From positions 38,119,001-38,183,000 of the forward strand of contig NC_084470.1 in the NCBI RefSeq assembly GCF_027409185.1: DNA of 64,000 nucleotides, in the 5' to 3' direction. The position numbers were made by a program, and so were the translations under genes. This document shows positions 1-12,443 of this stretch, piece after piece; position 1 is the stretch's first letter, and each line of letters opens with the position of its first letter. The stretch comes from Cynocephalus volans (Eukaryota > Chordata > Mammalia > Dermoptera > Cynocephalidae). The notes below the pieces were generated by a model. It was not told where the DNA came from, did no database searches, and saw only the letters and a program-made list of their open reading frames with translations.

Positions 1-719
1 AAAATGCTGTGAACACTGCAAAAGGAGAAAAAAGGTAAAGCCATACTTCCCGCTCTTAAAAACTGAAACATCTATCCTAGAAATGTTGTCTGTGTGTTGT
101 TTCAACATTGTGCTAGAGCTCTCCAAAACTGGAATGCAAAGTTGTTGTTTTTAACTTTTAAAACATTTAAAAAACTTTTAAAAGTGAGTGATATCATAGA
201 ATGTCACTGAATTGCAGAAAACATAATGCATTAACTTCTGTTGCGTTGAGGTATGAGGCTGACAGGTTAAGCATCAGGGGCCAACTATTATGTAGTTAAG
301 CAAAATACCCAAATGTGAGTGATGCAGACTTTCTGGAGGAATCCAGGTGCCATTCTGCCTTGGTATAACAGAAAATCTCTCTGGTTCTGGAACCTTCCAG
401 TGTACATGTGCATTAGTGGGAGAAGGGGAACCTGTGGCCTCTGTCCAAGAGGCTTCTTGATGAATGACAGACAATTACATAGTAATTGCTATGCCCAGGA
501 AACAGGTTCTGTTCTGGATTGTACAGCTCTCCATTCCTTCTTGGCTCTAGCAGAAAGGAAAGTTAAAATCCTTAGAGAGGAAGACCTAGATTGTGTGTGG
601 TGTTGGCAGGAGGAAGTTGTAGCAGATGTATTCATTTCCATATTTCTAGGATTGGCATACACTCAGCAAATGTTTCCGTGAATTAAATGAAATAATTTTA
701 GTTCCCATTTTGCTATTAG
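1..719. other. Intergenic, nothing recognised
   Basis: AT-rich unique sequence. A 120-codon open frame at 319-681 resembles no known family and has no splice or promoter context that I can support. Confidence 0.5.
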
Positions 720-840
720 CTAACTTATGATGTAACTTCAGGCAAGTGATTTTTGCCCGAGCCTCAGTTTTTCCATCTGTAAAGTGGGTATGATCCCTGA
801 TATAATGCCTGTGAACAAACTGATGAACTCTGGATCTCTA
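720..840 (+). mobile_element. MIR fragment
   Basis: GAGCCTCAGTTTTTCCATCT followed by GTAAAGTGGG is the MIR core. Confidence 0.7.
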
Positions 841-1114
841 TGCACAGGAAGGGATAAAGAATTAAAGTTGTGTCTGTTTTGCTTCCTCTTAGATATGGGC
901 AGATATTAAACTTTCAGTGTCAAAACACAGTGCCGATATTCTCAGTGACTTCTAATCAAAAACTTCTCTGGCTTATAAAAATACATGTTCTTCCCCATAG
1001 GCCAAAGCTAATTTCAATATATACAATTTTTAAATTTGTTCTTATATATTTTTGTCCAGAATTGAATGTTATAAAAAATTTTGTTCACCTTGGTTTTAAA
1101 TAAGATGGGTAAGG

Positions 1115-1640
1115 CTGCTCCACAAAAACTCATTTTATATCCATTGAAGGGTGACTGGATAAAGAAAATATGATATATATGCACAATATATACTACTCTA
1201 CCATACTACTATGTATGGAATACTACTCTACCATAAAAAAGAATGAAATTCTGCCATTCGCACATGAATGAACTTAGAGAAAATCATGTTTAGTGAAATA
1301 AGCCAGGCAGAGAAAGAGAAATACCACATGTCCTCACTCATAAGTGGGAGCTAAAAAAATAAACAAAGAAAGAAAGAAAGATACAACAATCACAGTAATA
1401 TGTCGAACTTTCAAAAGGAGAGAACAGAAGTGAGGTTACCAGAGGTGGGAAAGAGGGAGAGGAAAGGGAGTTAGTGAGGAATTGGTAAAGGGCCATGAAA
1501 AATGATTACATTGTATAATGTTGAATATACTAATTATCCTGATTTGAGCATCACATATTGCACACAGGTATTAAATATTCAAGTGTGTACCACACAGATA
1601 TGTATAATCAATTATTTTCAATTTTTTAAAAAACTTAAAA
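1115..1640 (+). mobile_element. L1 3' end
   Basis: ATAAGCCAGGCAGAGAAAGA, CATGTCCTCACTCATAAGTG and TAATTATCCTGATTTGAGCA are classic L1 ORF2-end/3' UTR sequence in plus orientation, 5' truncated. A short (AAAG)n lies at about 1365-1380. Confidence 0.9.
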
Positions 1641-1744
1641 AAGAGGAAAAAAACTTATTTTAATCCATAGTTTAATAATTTATATTCCTGCTGTTAATTC
1701 TAAGTTCAGATAATGACAGTTATACATAGTAATGTTCATCTATT

Positions 1745-1980
1745 ATTGTTATTAATTGAATACTTACTATGTCCCAAGCACTGTGCTTTGCATTTTATAT
1801 TCCCTCTAATCTTCATAACAATTCAGTAAGGAAGATATTATTCCTGTTCTACACATGTAAAAAGAGACTCGGAAAAGTTAAGGGACTCAACCCAGCTGAG
1901 AGATAATAGAACCAGGATTTGAGCAGGCATTGTTTAAAGTCCTTGGTCTTCTTCCTACTGTGTCAACTCACTGACTTCAA
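1745..1980 (-). mobile_element. MIR, minus strand
   Basis: ACTTACTATGTCCCAAGCAC, AAAGAGACTCGGAAAAGTTA and GAACCAGGATTTGAGCAGGC follow the reverse-complement MIR consensus over most of its length. Confidence 0.75.
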
Positions 1981-4900
1981 AACAGACTTATGGAACACAA
2001 TCCATCTATTTTAAATAGAGCCTATATTTATGGATGTCAGAACTACTAATTCATTTTTTAAAAGAAGAAAAGAAACAAACCACTGTAGTATGTAGCTTTT
2101 TCCAAAAATATGCTTTTCTCTACTAAATATGGCTTAGATTAGCACACTTAATGCTCTTCCTTGTTTGGTATAAACTGAATCAAATGAACAGTAAACATAC
2201 ACTCTTTTGACATTTTCTAATTCAAATAACAACCTTGATAATATTAAAATAAACTAGAAAAAGTCTTCTGCAGAAGACAATGCTCCCATGCAAAAAAAAA
2301 TCCTTAAAAGATTTGAAAGATAATTCCCACCATCAGTTATACAAAGGAAGTCCCTGTATCTTTCATCTACTATATCATACATTCCTGCCGATTCCACTTC
2401 AGCAAGGAACAACTTGTTTAGTGGCTACTGCTGGGCCTTTGCAGATTCTGCTACAGGTGTTGTCTTGCACTTAACAATGAGTAACTTCCAGTATTATCAC
2501 ACTGGCTGGAGGCAAAAGCTCTTAAGAAACATGTAGTAGAACTTGGCTTGAAGCCCTCTGAACGTATAATTACTCTCTGAATTTCCCATCTATGCAATAG
2601 CAATTTACAGTAGCAACATCATTCCAGCACAGCGAGAGAAATGCTAAACTTAGCTTATTGGCTAAAATAGTTTACCACAGCTTAAAATAATTATGCATGC
2701 TTTAAATAAGTTTGAAACATAAGCTAACTTTCCACATTTCTTCACAGTTTTTGGAATATGGGCGACTTGACACTCAGCCTACAATTAGAAAATATCGTGT
2801 GCAATCAGAAGAACTAAAAGAGCTTCTAACTGTGAATCAAAGAAATATGCATATGACAGTCAATTATTCATGAGTTAATTATCCAGAATCATCCAATATT
2901 AGCCTGAATCATTCAGATCTATTTCATTTCCCTCATTTTCAGTTACTGATCAGCAAGGTGTGTACATCTTCCAGGAGTGCTTATAAAAATTAAGCTGAAA
3001 GAAAAAGGAGACTGTCTTATCAGCTAACATTTAGGGCTCTAAAACCTAGCTCTGGTAAAGACTCATAGCAGAGGTGTCCAATTCGAGTAACTGATAGGAC
3101 ATGATACACCAGAATCATCCTAGGAACTGTTTTAACCAATGCATTGGTTTTGTTCAATTTGTGAACTTCGATTATATGTATTATTTTTATATGAGCTACA
3201 TAATTATTCTAAAAGTCTTATTAAATCTCATTTAAAATTAAATTATCACGGCTTTTGGAAATCCTAAATGGGAGAGTGGGGAAGAGGAGAACACACTTCC
3301 AATCCAAATGCAAACATTTAACACTTCATTTAAAGTTTCTCTTTAATATAAGATGATTCGATTCCACATGTTCAATGCATTCAACTGATTTACAAACATT
3401 TATGCAGCAGCCAAAAACCCGAACGTTACAATTCTGTTTAATGATGACCTTGCTCATGAGCAGCTCACAGACAGATGATTGGCAGGTTGGCTGGGTCTAA
3501 AAATAAAAGAATGAGAAAAAGGGTTAAGAATAACAGGTAAGTAGAAAATAATGAGACTGATTTTCAAGTGGGGCTTATGGAAATTGGTATCTTCACCTTA
3601 GAGACACACATTGTAAATGATTCAAGTCTTAATGAGGTGCAAGTTAGATTGTGACTCCAGATTATTTCACAAGATGAAAGCGTAGTTAAAACTTGACTCT
3701 CCTTAGTTTATTTCACTGTCAAAAATCATTTCACCATGTCACGGTGTATTTAATAGTGGTAAATAAGAATAACCTACAGGAGGTATAGTACCATATTCTA
3801 AGTTCAAGGTTATGGACTCACATGTATAAAACCAAGATATCACATTTTGGAAACCAATCAGTGGTTTGGTTCATCAGACATTCAACCTTTCTGGAAAACC
3901 TACTACGTGTCAGGAATAGAAGTAGGTGTTTTCCTGTGAAGAACCAAGGAGTTTGAGCTGAGGATTGATCGGATTAAATAAATATTTCTGAATAATCACA
4001 GGTCATTTTGCAGTGATATGAGGAATATATTAGAAGAGGGAGATACCAGAGCACAGAAACTGATTAGGAAAGGATGAAGCATTGGATCATGTTGTGGGAT
4101 TAAAAAGGAATGAGTGGAAGATAGAAATATTTTAAAAGAAGAATCAACAAGACAGACTTGATAAGGTTTCATGATATAAGGTAGCATTACTGATAGAAAT
4201 AGTAAAGATAGGAAAGGGAATCACTTGGAGATAAGGAGTTATATTTGGAGTTGGATGGAATATCATTAATTTAAGATAATGGCGGCTCACCTAAATGGTT
4301 GCTGATCAATTTAATTTACCCAAAGTATGTGTAATATTTTTCCCCAAGGGCGCCTATTACAATTTTATGCAGTGATGAAGCTGAGTTTGGAAAGAGGCTA
4401 TTAATTATATTTTTACATAGTTTCCTTCTGTTAATTAATACTAGTCAGGTATAATATCTATAGCAGAAAGTTGAGATTTAACTGTATCTTTGAAGCCTTA
4501 CTTTCTTATACAATGAACATTGTCTACATCTTATCAATATATGGTCGACAGATTCTAACTTTGCTTACGTTGGAAACTTGTCAGGAGATTGGGGGCTACA
4601 CCTATCTTGCACAATACTGAATTAATTGCAGACGGTCATAATCTTTGAAACAGCTTACAGAGGCTGGTATATTTGGCTCACTGTGGATCTCTGACTTCTA
4701 GAAATGGAGGCTCTACATCTCTGCTTTAATGTAAACAGGCTGTAGCTCCAAGACCATCAGGCCTGTACTCAGTCATCAGGCTTTCTTTTACTCTCCCTTC
4801 CCCTTCGCAATTACTGTCATACTGCAATGCCAAACTTATCTGCCACAGATTACGAAAGCCCTTTCCAATTTTCCTGGTATTTTGTTTATGTTGCATGAGA

Positions 4901-5420
4901 ATAAGCAATAGATTGCTTTTTGTTTTTAAGCACATGATAAGTAAGTAGGAAACAAGGAGACTAGGTTAGTTTGATGTTCCATACAAAATCCAGCCGATTT
5001 AATTTATATTAGCGTAAACAAAAAATGACTTTTTAAAACGCTTGCTTAACTATTTGCAACCCTAAAAGTATTCGTCCTATGCTGAGAAATAGAGTAGCTC
5101 CTTGAATGCTGGGGTTGTATCCTCAGTTCCCACTGTAGTACTTGGTATAGGAGGTATCCAGTAATGATGGAGGGAGGAAGGGAGGAATAGAGTGCCTTGG
5201 TGACTGTCACAACAAATTGGTGACATCACTAAGATGTTACTAAAGTATGGGAAACTGGACGGTAGCTATATTATCTTAGGACATGTTCTGGGTATTTTAA
5301 TTTTTTTTTCTTGAAATATTTGCTAAGAGCAGCTTTTCTTGTTACGTATTTCTTTCTCTTAAAAAATCTTAGCAAAAACAAAATAACAAACTAATCAATC
5401 ACTAAATATCCAGCAGATTT
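1981..5420. other. Intergenic, mostly unassigned
   Basis: Unique AT-rich sequence. Two short splice-acceptor-plus-open-frame segments (2748-2876 plus strand, about 3324-3497 minus strand) are discussed as findings. No repeat is confidently recognised elsewhere. Confidence 0.4.
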
Positions 5421-5429
5421 GTTTGCTTC

Positions 5430-5760
5430 AAATTACAATGCATCCATATAGTTGATTAGTATGCAATCATAAAAAATAATGAAAAGCACATTATGATTCA
5501 CACATATTTAAATTTCAAAACATTATGCAAAGTGCAATTCTATTTTTCTAAAAAAATTATAAACTTAAAAATATGTATCTATATTTAGATAATTATGTAT
5601 CTTGATAAAGACACATACCAAAATCTAATCAACAGTTATCTGAGCAATGGAATTACAGGTGATTTTTAATTTTTGCTTCTTATCTGTATTTTTATTTTTT
5701 ATATATTGAATTCATATTATAAGAAAAATAGTTACAAGAAAAAATCAAAATAAATTTTAG
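5430..5760 (+). mobile_element. Old L1M 3' end
   Basis: ATGCAATCATAAAAAATAAT, then TGGAATTACAGGTGATTTTT and TATCTGTATTTTTATTTTTT match the 3' ends of old L1M families. Confidence 0.6.
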
Positions 5761-6509
5761 TTGCTTTCGATTTAATAAAATATTTATGGCGTGGTATTTA
5801 GGACTAACAATTTCTTCAACATGTCTGATTTTCTTGCTACATTTTTGAAAATAACAACTGCAAATGTACAAAGAGATGTTAAAGTTGAAGCAATTATGAA
5901 GGAGGGGAAAGGTATCAAAACAGGAGCAGCCAAAGCTAAAATTCTGGAAGAAGGTGTGGTTTGGCCAGGCCTGGCCCTTTAGGGAGAGGGAGGATCAGTC
6001 ACAATGACCACTACAAAGCATCATGCTAACCTCTACACAAAATAACTCTGATCCTCACTACACTCTTGAAAAGTTTATATCACTGACACAACAGATGGGA
6101 AAGTGAAGTATTTCATATGGAGGAAAGGTGCACTGAGTTTATCCTGATGACACAATGATGTGTGGGCAACCAGTGTGAGTAAAGGAGATGCATTCAGGTA
6201 GCTCAAGGAATCATTGCAAAATTCACAGCTTATCTAAGTTATTCAGTGCTGCAGTGAGAGATAGTCACAGAGGGTAGCGTGTCCTCCTTGTAACCATCGT
6301 TTGCCAGGTAGAGGTGAGTGTAGACAATAAGGCCACACCAAATTGTCAATCATTCTGCCCAGAGGCTGGGCAGTCAGCTGGGCTCATTTGCCAAGGGAGC
6401 CGTGCCTAATTTTGAGTTTTGGAAAAATATAATCACCTATTTCTTCTCTTTGGAATTCATCACTATCAATCTATTTGTCACTATTTAAATATGTGTTAAG
6501 ATGAGGTTG
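5761..6509. other. Intergenic, nothing recognised
   Basis: No coding signal or recognisable repeat found. Confidence 0.4.
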
Positions 6510-6660
6510 CTCAAAACCCATCTTCCTCTCTACAATATAAATTCCATGAGGACAGGGAGTTTTGTTTTATTCATTGCTGTATTTCCAGTACCTAAAACAA
6601 TTCTTGACACAGATTAGGCTGCTAATAACAATTATTGAATGACTGAATCAAGTATGTTTT
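6510..6660 (+). mobile_element. L2 3' end
   Basis: TTCCATGAGGACAGGGAGTT to TATTGAATGACTGAATCAAG is the L2 3'-end signature. Confidence 0.75.
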
Positions 6661-7251
6661 GAACCTCAAGATGGCTCATATGTAGTTGTTAGCAAGAAGG
6701 CTGTCATCATGAAGACTGGACTGTGATTGAGAATGGCAGTGGGACAGCTGCGTGGAAATAGACCTTACGTGGCTGGAGACATGGAACTCAGACATGACTG
6801 ACATGTCAGCATGAGGTCCAACTGTGGCAGTCATCTATGTCAAGGCTAACCAGTAAAACTATGAAATATGTCCAGTTTTTCATAGTTTTCCATAAAAGAA
6901 AGAGTGAAATTAGAAAGAGGACTCAAAACTGAGCTTTGGTAAAGGACCTCAGTTAGGCAGGAAGAACTGCAAGATGGACAAGAATTGACCATGACAAAAA
7001 AATAATAAAACAATGCAGCATGTGCCACTAGATGTCAAACTATCCCAGTGATGATTTTAACCATAGATTTTAATTTAAGTGATATTTAGAGTAATTTTAA
7101 TATTAATAGATGAGTACTTGTTAAACTGATTAGGGTATCAGAAAGCCAAGAGAATTATGCTGATAGATTCAATCAGAAAAGGAACCAGATGCAGGTTGAA
7201 AGAGACTGAGTCCTGATGAGTGAGGGAGAATGAAAAGATATCCATGTATCT

Positions 7252-7427
7252 GAGATTTTTCAAAATCCTTGAGCTGAAGGTAGGGAATATTGTGTATTAA
7301 CACATCTCTATTCTTAAATAGACAAACATTTTGGAACTACTGTTCTAACCTAATACCCTCATTTTTATGATGAGGAAATAGAAGGCCAGAGAGGTTAAGA
7401 CATCGGCGAAGGTCACACGTTAGCACT
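7252..7427 (+). repeat. Inverted repeat, left arm
   Basis: 176 bp whose reverse complement recurs at 8099-8276 with about five substitutions and one 2-bp gap. Contains MIR-like sequence (GATGAGGAAATAGAAGGCCA). The arms are separated by about 670 bp. Confidence 0.95.
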
Positions 7428-8098
7428 ACTTAAAGACTAAGATGAAGAAGAGCTCACAAGTGGATCTTCAATGCCATTTCACAAGTTTATACAAGAATCT
7501 ACAGCATATTGGGTGTAAAATTTTTAGAATTTTTCCTGGAACAAAACTGTTAAATATACTCCAAAAGAGTAGCACCTCCCTAGAGAGTCAGGGAATCCAG
7601 TTTGGCTTCCTTTTATTCTGTAGTTTATTTGTTTACTCTTTATTGCCTCTTACTATGTCTCTTTTGGATGCTGTGCTAGGTACAGGAGGAGTACACAAAA
7701 GAATAGGGGATAGTTCCTGGAATTAAGGGGCTTGCCATCTTATGTTTTGCAGAGTGAATAGATAGAAGATAAACTTCAGTAGGCTCAAAATGAAATACGA
7801 TGCAAAGAAATGGGCACAATTAATCTAGAACATCATTTTTCCACTCCTCTCCTTTCTCCCCTTCTCCCTTTGGAAGTGACTTTGGTCTGTTTTAAACGAG
7901 TTGAGAGAAGAGAACTAGAAAAAGCTGAAGCTGTTCCTTTTTCAATAAATTAATTTAAAAAAAAAAGAAGCAGCCAGCACATAATAAAGCAAGGGAATAT
8001 ACAACAACAAAAATCCACACTGGTAAAATCTTGCAAAAATGAGAATGAGACAGGTTAGCAACTGTAGAATCTTCCAAATATTAGGCACTGGTCAAGAA

Positions 8099-8276
8099 AG
8101 TGCTAACTTGTGTGACCTTTGCCGATGTCTTAACCTCTCTGACCTTCAATTTCCTCATCATAAAAATGAGGGTATTAGGTTAGAACGGTAGTTCCAAAAT
8201 GTTTGTCTATTTAAGAATAGAGATGTGTTAATACACAATATTCCCTACCTTCAGCTCAAAGATTTTGAAAAATCTC
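8099..8276 (-). repeat. Inverted repeat, right arm
   Basis: 178 bp, reverse complement of 7252-7427. This arm blends into MIR-like sequence on one side and an old MER-like sequence (AAGTCTGCATTTCAAACAAAC) on the other, so it is probably the original copy. Confidence 0.95.
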
Positions 8277-9719
8277 CTGCATGAGGCCTAGAAGTCTGCA
8301 TTTCAAACAAACACCTCATATGGTATGATGCAGTCCTTGCTCTGGGGAATACTGGCTGAAAGATCCCTTGCTCTGTGCAAGGCTCCATTACAAAAGGGAA
8401 ATAGAAATACTAAACACACATCTTATAATTTCCTTTCTTCCTGTTTCTATTAATGTACTCCCATTGTAATACATTCACAAATACTTTATAGGAGGAATTA
8501 TTTCATAAATAGAAGTATAATTTAATCTGTATGCAATTCCTTCTGCAGTGAGTGAAATCAAAATTATACTTTTATTAGAAAATGAGGCTCAAACACAACA
8601 TTGCATTCAAACTAAGAAAAATAATTAACTTGCACTCACAAAGCAAAATGAAAAGTTTCCCCAAAATATCATGATTTACAATGTAGAGATTAGAGCCTGA
8701 GAAATCAAATGTAGAATGTTTCCATTCTCCCGCTGAAAATATGTCATGGCAATTTAATATGTACATATACATTCCTGCAGCTCTTGTGTGCATCCAGGGA
8801 CTGGCATGGAAGTATTCTATACAGAAGGGGAGGGAGAGCAGGAAGTAAAACACCCTCGTCCTTAGCTGGAGGCTCAGGCAGAACAGGAAACTTGTGACTG
8901 CTTCAGTGTAGACATACATTGCAGCCATACTTCCAGACATGGAAAAAATGATTCCTGGGATTGTGCTGTATCTTTGGGGCAACTCCTCTACCACCTAGCA
9001 TTTTCAGGCTAACAGTATTTTATTTTTAAAAATAACATATTTCCCTTAGTGGCAAAGATGCATGGTTTGATTGCGTGACAATTCCATGCTAATACTCTTC
9101 ATCCTGTGAGATGACTTGAATCCAAGTGAAATTACAGGTCTCATTTCCCTAACCATGAGTTTTTTGAAATTCAACTACTTCATGATTTATTTTACAAAGC
9201 TCTCCTGCCATCATTCCCCGTCAGCATTTAATCTGTTTCAAATTTAAGTTTACAAGAAGTAAAAGAGCTTTGATGGCTCCATATTTATTAAGAGAAGATC
9301 AAAGACCCTCCTTGCCTTTTTAAGTCTGCAAGGGATGACAAAGCATTTCAGATGACAGTCTTTCTTCCATCAAGAAATTCAGTATGAGAATGCCTTAATT
9401 TTCAAGCATTTACTCCTCTCTAAGCACAAACATTCTCCAAATTATAAGTATGCTGCCATCACACATGGAATTTCATTCAGTGTTATATTTCAAGAACACA
9501 AGGAATTCAGCACACCATTTTTTATTGCCACCAGATACTACTTCGTCCCTTTTCTTCCCACAAAGCTCCTTTCCTAGTAAGATTGTCTTCAGTGCTTATA
9601 AAGAGGTGTAAGCCAAAGCCTTTTATCTTTATCTTTCTAAATAGACCTTGTAGAACAAAAGATGGCTTTATTGTGTTGTTTCTGTCTGACAAAAGATCAT
9701 CAACAAATTTAAAAGATGG
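8277..9719. other. Intergenic, includes an unexplained 139-codon open frame
   Basis: Apart from an old MER-like tail at about 8280-8350, no repeat is recognised. Minus strand 8575-8994 is open for 139 codons (MVEELPQRYSTIPG to LCLSLIF) with no family match that I recognise. Confidence 0.35.
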
Positions 9720-10661
9720 ATCACATATGGGGAGAATATTATAGAAACATATAATAGACAAAAGATTAATGTCCAGAATACATAAAGACCTCCTGAAAAT
9801 CCGTAAGGAGAGGACAAACAATCCAATAGGACAGGGGGCAAAACATTTGAACTGAGTATCACAGAATAGGGAACCCAAATGATCAATAAATGCGGAAAAG
9901 TACTTAAACTCACTAGTAATTAGAAAAATACAAAATAAAGCAACAAAATACTATTTTACACAAATCATAATGCCAAAATTATAAAGTTTAACAATGTTAC
10001 ACAAAGGCCAGAATGTGGAGAAGCAGGAATTTGAGATAACTGTCAATAGCACTGTCGTCAATAGCACTGAACATCTTGTAGAACAACTGGCAATAAATTT
10101 GAAAATTACATACCCTATGACACATCAGTTCTATTTCTAGAAATATATCCTAGAGAAATTCTGCATTTATCCACAAGGAGATACAGACAGTATTAGTTAT
10201 GATAGTAGTAATACATGCTTGTAATAAACACTAAGAATATCTGAAATATTCATCAAGTTGGTAAGGAAGAAGTAAATTGGGGTATTGTTAAATGGTGGAA
10301 TCTATGTCACAGTTAAGATGAGTTAACAAGATCTGTGTCAACATATATGGAGAAAATGACTGAAAAAGGAAGTTGTAGAACATTATGTACTATGCATAAT
10401 ATTATTTCTGCAGACTTAGAAACATACAAATCAATATTATGAATTATTAGTTAATATATGTATATAGCAAAAGATCATGGAATAAATAAACTCATAGCTC
10501 CTGATTACAAGTGCCTCTAGGGCAGGCAGAAGGGGTAATAGACTAAAAGATGGACTACAGGAGAGTTCAACTTCATCACTGCTGTTTTGTTTTTCACTAG
10601 AAGATGAAGCAAATAAAACAAGAAATTAACATATGTGTGTGTGTATATATGTGTGCATATA

Positions 10662-10708
<47 letters not shown>

Positions 10709-10790
10709 TGAGCAGAGAATGCACTGAATTGTGTCTTATTATTCTTTATACTTCCCTGTACTTAAAAAATTTGTTAAACAAGAATATTAA
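9720..10790 (+). mobile_element. Old L1M fragment
   Basis: GTCCAGAATACATAAAGACC, ACTGGCAATAAATTTG and ACATATATGGAGAAAATGAC follow ORF2-end to 3' UTR of old L1. Interrupted by a dinucleotide repeat at 10632-10706. Confidence 0.7.
10632..10706. repeat. (TG)n/(TA)n microsatellite
   Basis: GTGTGTGTGTATATATGTGT followed by about 20 TA units. Confidence 0.95.
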
Positions 10791-10810
10791 CAATAGTAGC
10801 AGGGGATATC

Positions 10811-10825
10811 GGGGGGGGGGGGGGG
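10811..10825. repeat. Homopolymer G tract
   Basis: An uninterrupted run of about 15 G. Such tracts are prone to sequencing error, so its length is uncertain. Confidence 0.9.
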
Positions 10826-10849
10826 AGGACACCTAAAGATATTAATGAC

Positions 10850-11649
10850 AATTCTTTTAAACTATGAGAGTGCTATGGTGAGGCTAGCCACCTGTGCAGC
10901 GCTGGTTTCACAAAATGCAGTGGTGATAGTTGCAGCAGAGCATACTGAGAATTACTCATTGCAAGAATCCAAAGACAACTATAAGAAATGAGTATGTTTG
11001 CTTCATAAATAATTGAAAGAAATTGAGGAAAGGTACAAGTTATCGAAATAAAGACATAAAAATTGGTGTCCTACGTTTTGTATTTGATAACAGTAATGAT
11101 TCTACAACCTTAAGTAACTTACTGATGGATTCTAAGTTCTTGCAAATTTTAAGACAACCATCTCCCCAAATGCTGTTTAACATCTCAAATTATCTTGCTT
11201 TAAGCAACTTGTAATATAAAGCAATTACATTAGACTTGACTGAAATATACACAAATAAAATAGTACATTCTTTTAGGGCACAGTCACAAACTCCAACATA
11301 TACAGGTATTTTTATGAGGGAATTGACTGCAGGTAAAAATGAACAAATTAATGAGTAAGTAAAATCATGCAACCCATTAGTCTTTCTTTGATTTTACAGT
11401 CTTGATAGACATGGGAACAGAGGAATATTTCTCTAATGTGGTGCAAGAGTTATTGTATATGGTGTCTGACACGATGTTTCCTCAGTGGAGCTGGGGCCAG
11501 GGGTATGGGGTTTATTGTGAATGCAGAGTATAGGTCCTGTATGGGCCCTGTCTTAGAGGAGGCACAACTACTAGTCAAGCTCAGCCAACTGCTACCATAT
11601 AGCAGTTATGGACACAGTGTTGTCACATTATCCAATTTTTCAACATAAA
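10850..11649. other. Intergenic, nothing recognised
   Basis: No supported gene. Open frames of 60-70 codons here look random. Confidence 0.4.
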
Positions 11650-11775
11650 CTAAAATCCAGATTTCATGTTAAATTTACTGATTTTTAAATGTTAGCTCAA
11701 AAAGACTGGAGGCAACTCAAAATGTGATCTATCATATGCTCAAACAAATCACACAGCCATAAAAAGGGTGAGGAC
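11650..11775 (+). mobile_element. Old L1M fragment hosting the MaLR (left part)
   Basis: AAATCACACAGCCATAAAAAG is typical of the end of old L1 ORF2. The sequence continues logically at 20771 after the MaLR. Confidence 0.6.
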
Positions 11776-11954
11776 TGATGTAAATCAAATGTCCCCCAAA
11801 CTCATTGAAACTTAACCCCCACTGTAACTGTTGAAGATGGGAAACCTTGTTATGGTAATTGAAAGGTGGAGCCTTAAAGAAGTGATTATATTGTAGGACT
11901 GTGCCCTAGTGAATGGATTGACAATGGTGGTCAGGGGCGTGGTTCTGAAGGCTT
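11776..11954 (+). mobile_element. MST-type MaLR, 5' LTR (5' part only)
   Basis: TGATGTAAATCAAATGTCCCCCAAACTCATTG and following bases align with the 3' LTR at 20400 (AACTGTTGAAG, TTATGGTAATTGAAAGGTGG). It is cut off at 11954 by the minus-strand L1. The rest of this LTR and the first part of the internal region are missing. MaLRs are non-infectious retrovirus-like repeats without env. Confidence 0.82.
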
Positions 11955-12443
11955 TTTTTTTTTTTTTTTTTTTTGCTTTTCACACATTTTTAATGCTGTT
12001 ATGACTCCAAGTGTACCCATTCCAGCAATCTGCTGGACATGCCCAAACATTTTTTTAAATTTATTTTTTCAATTGAAACATAATTGTTTACACATACTTG
12101 TGGGGTACAGAGTTGGCTATCAGTATTTGTGTACAGTATGTGATGATGACATTAATATTATTAGCATGTTCGTTATTATTCTTTGTGTCCCTTACCCCAT
12201 TACTCCCTAAATACCCCCGTTTCCCACCTCTAGTAAATATAGGTCTGTTCTCTCCTTTAGAAAATTCAACATTTCACTGTGGTCTGCCTAGCTTGCATGT
12301 TTGCTTGCTTCCTTTCTTCCTTAGCTCCCAATCATGAGTGAGGACATGTGCTATTTCTCTTTCTGTGCCTGGCTTATTTCACTTAACATAATTTTCTCCA
12401 ACCTCATCCATGTTGCTGCAAATAGCAGAATTCCATTCTTTTT
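11955..12443 (-). mobile_element. L1, minus strand, 3' part, with possible 3' transduction
   Basis: Antisense L1 3' end: CTTGTGGGGTACAG near 12110 and GTGCCTGGCTTATTTCAC near 12365 are typical. The element is interrupted by the FAM91A1 retrocopy and resumes at 16198. Between its own A-rich end near 12050 and a second poly(A) (poly-T 11955-11974) lies about 75 bp of other sequence. Confidence 0.88.
12426..12443. repeat. Target-site duplication, left copy, of the FAM91A1 retrocopy
   Basis: CAGAATTCCATTCTTTTT, repeated with one difference at 16198-16215. The host L1 consensus runs through this point, so removing the retrocopy rejoins the L1. Confidence 0.88.

Noticed and set aside
319-681. 120-codon open frame, plus strand
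   Set aside because: No recognisable domain, no splice or promoter context, and composition typical of a chance frame.
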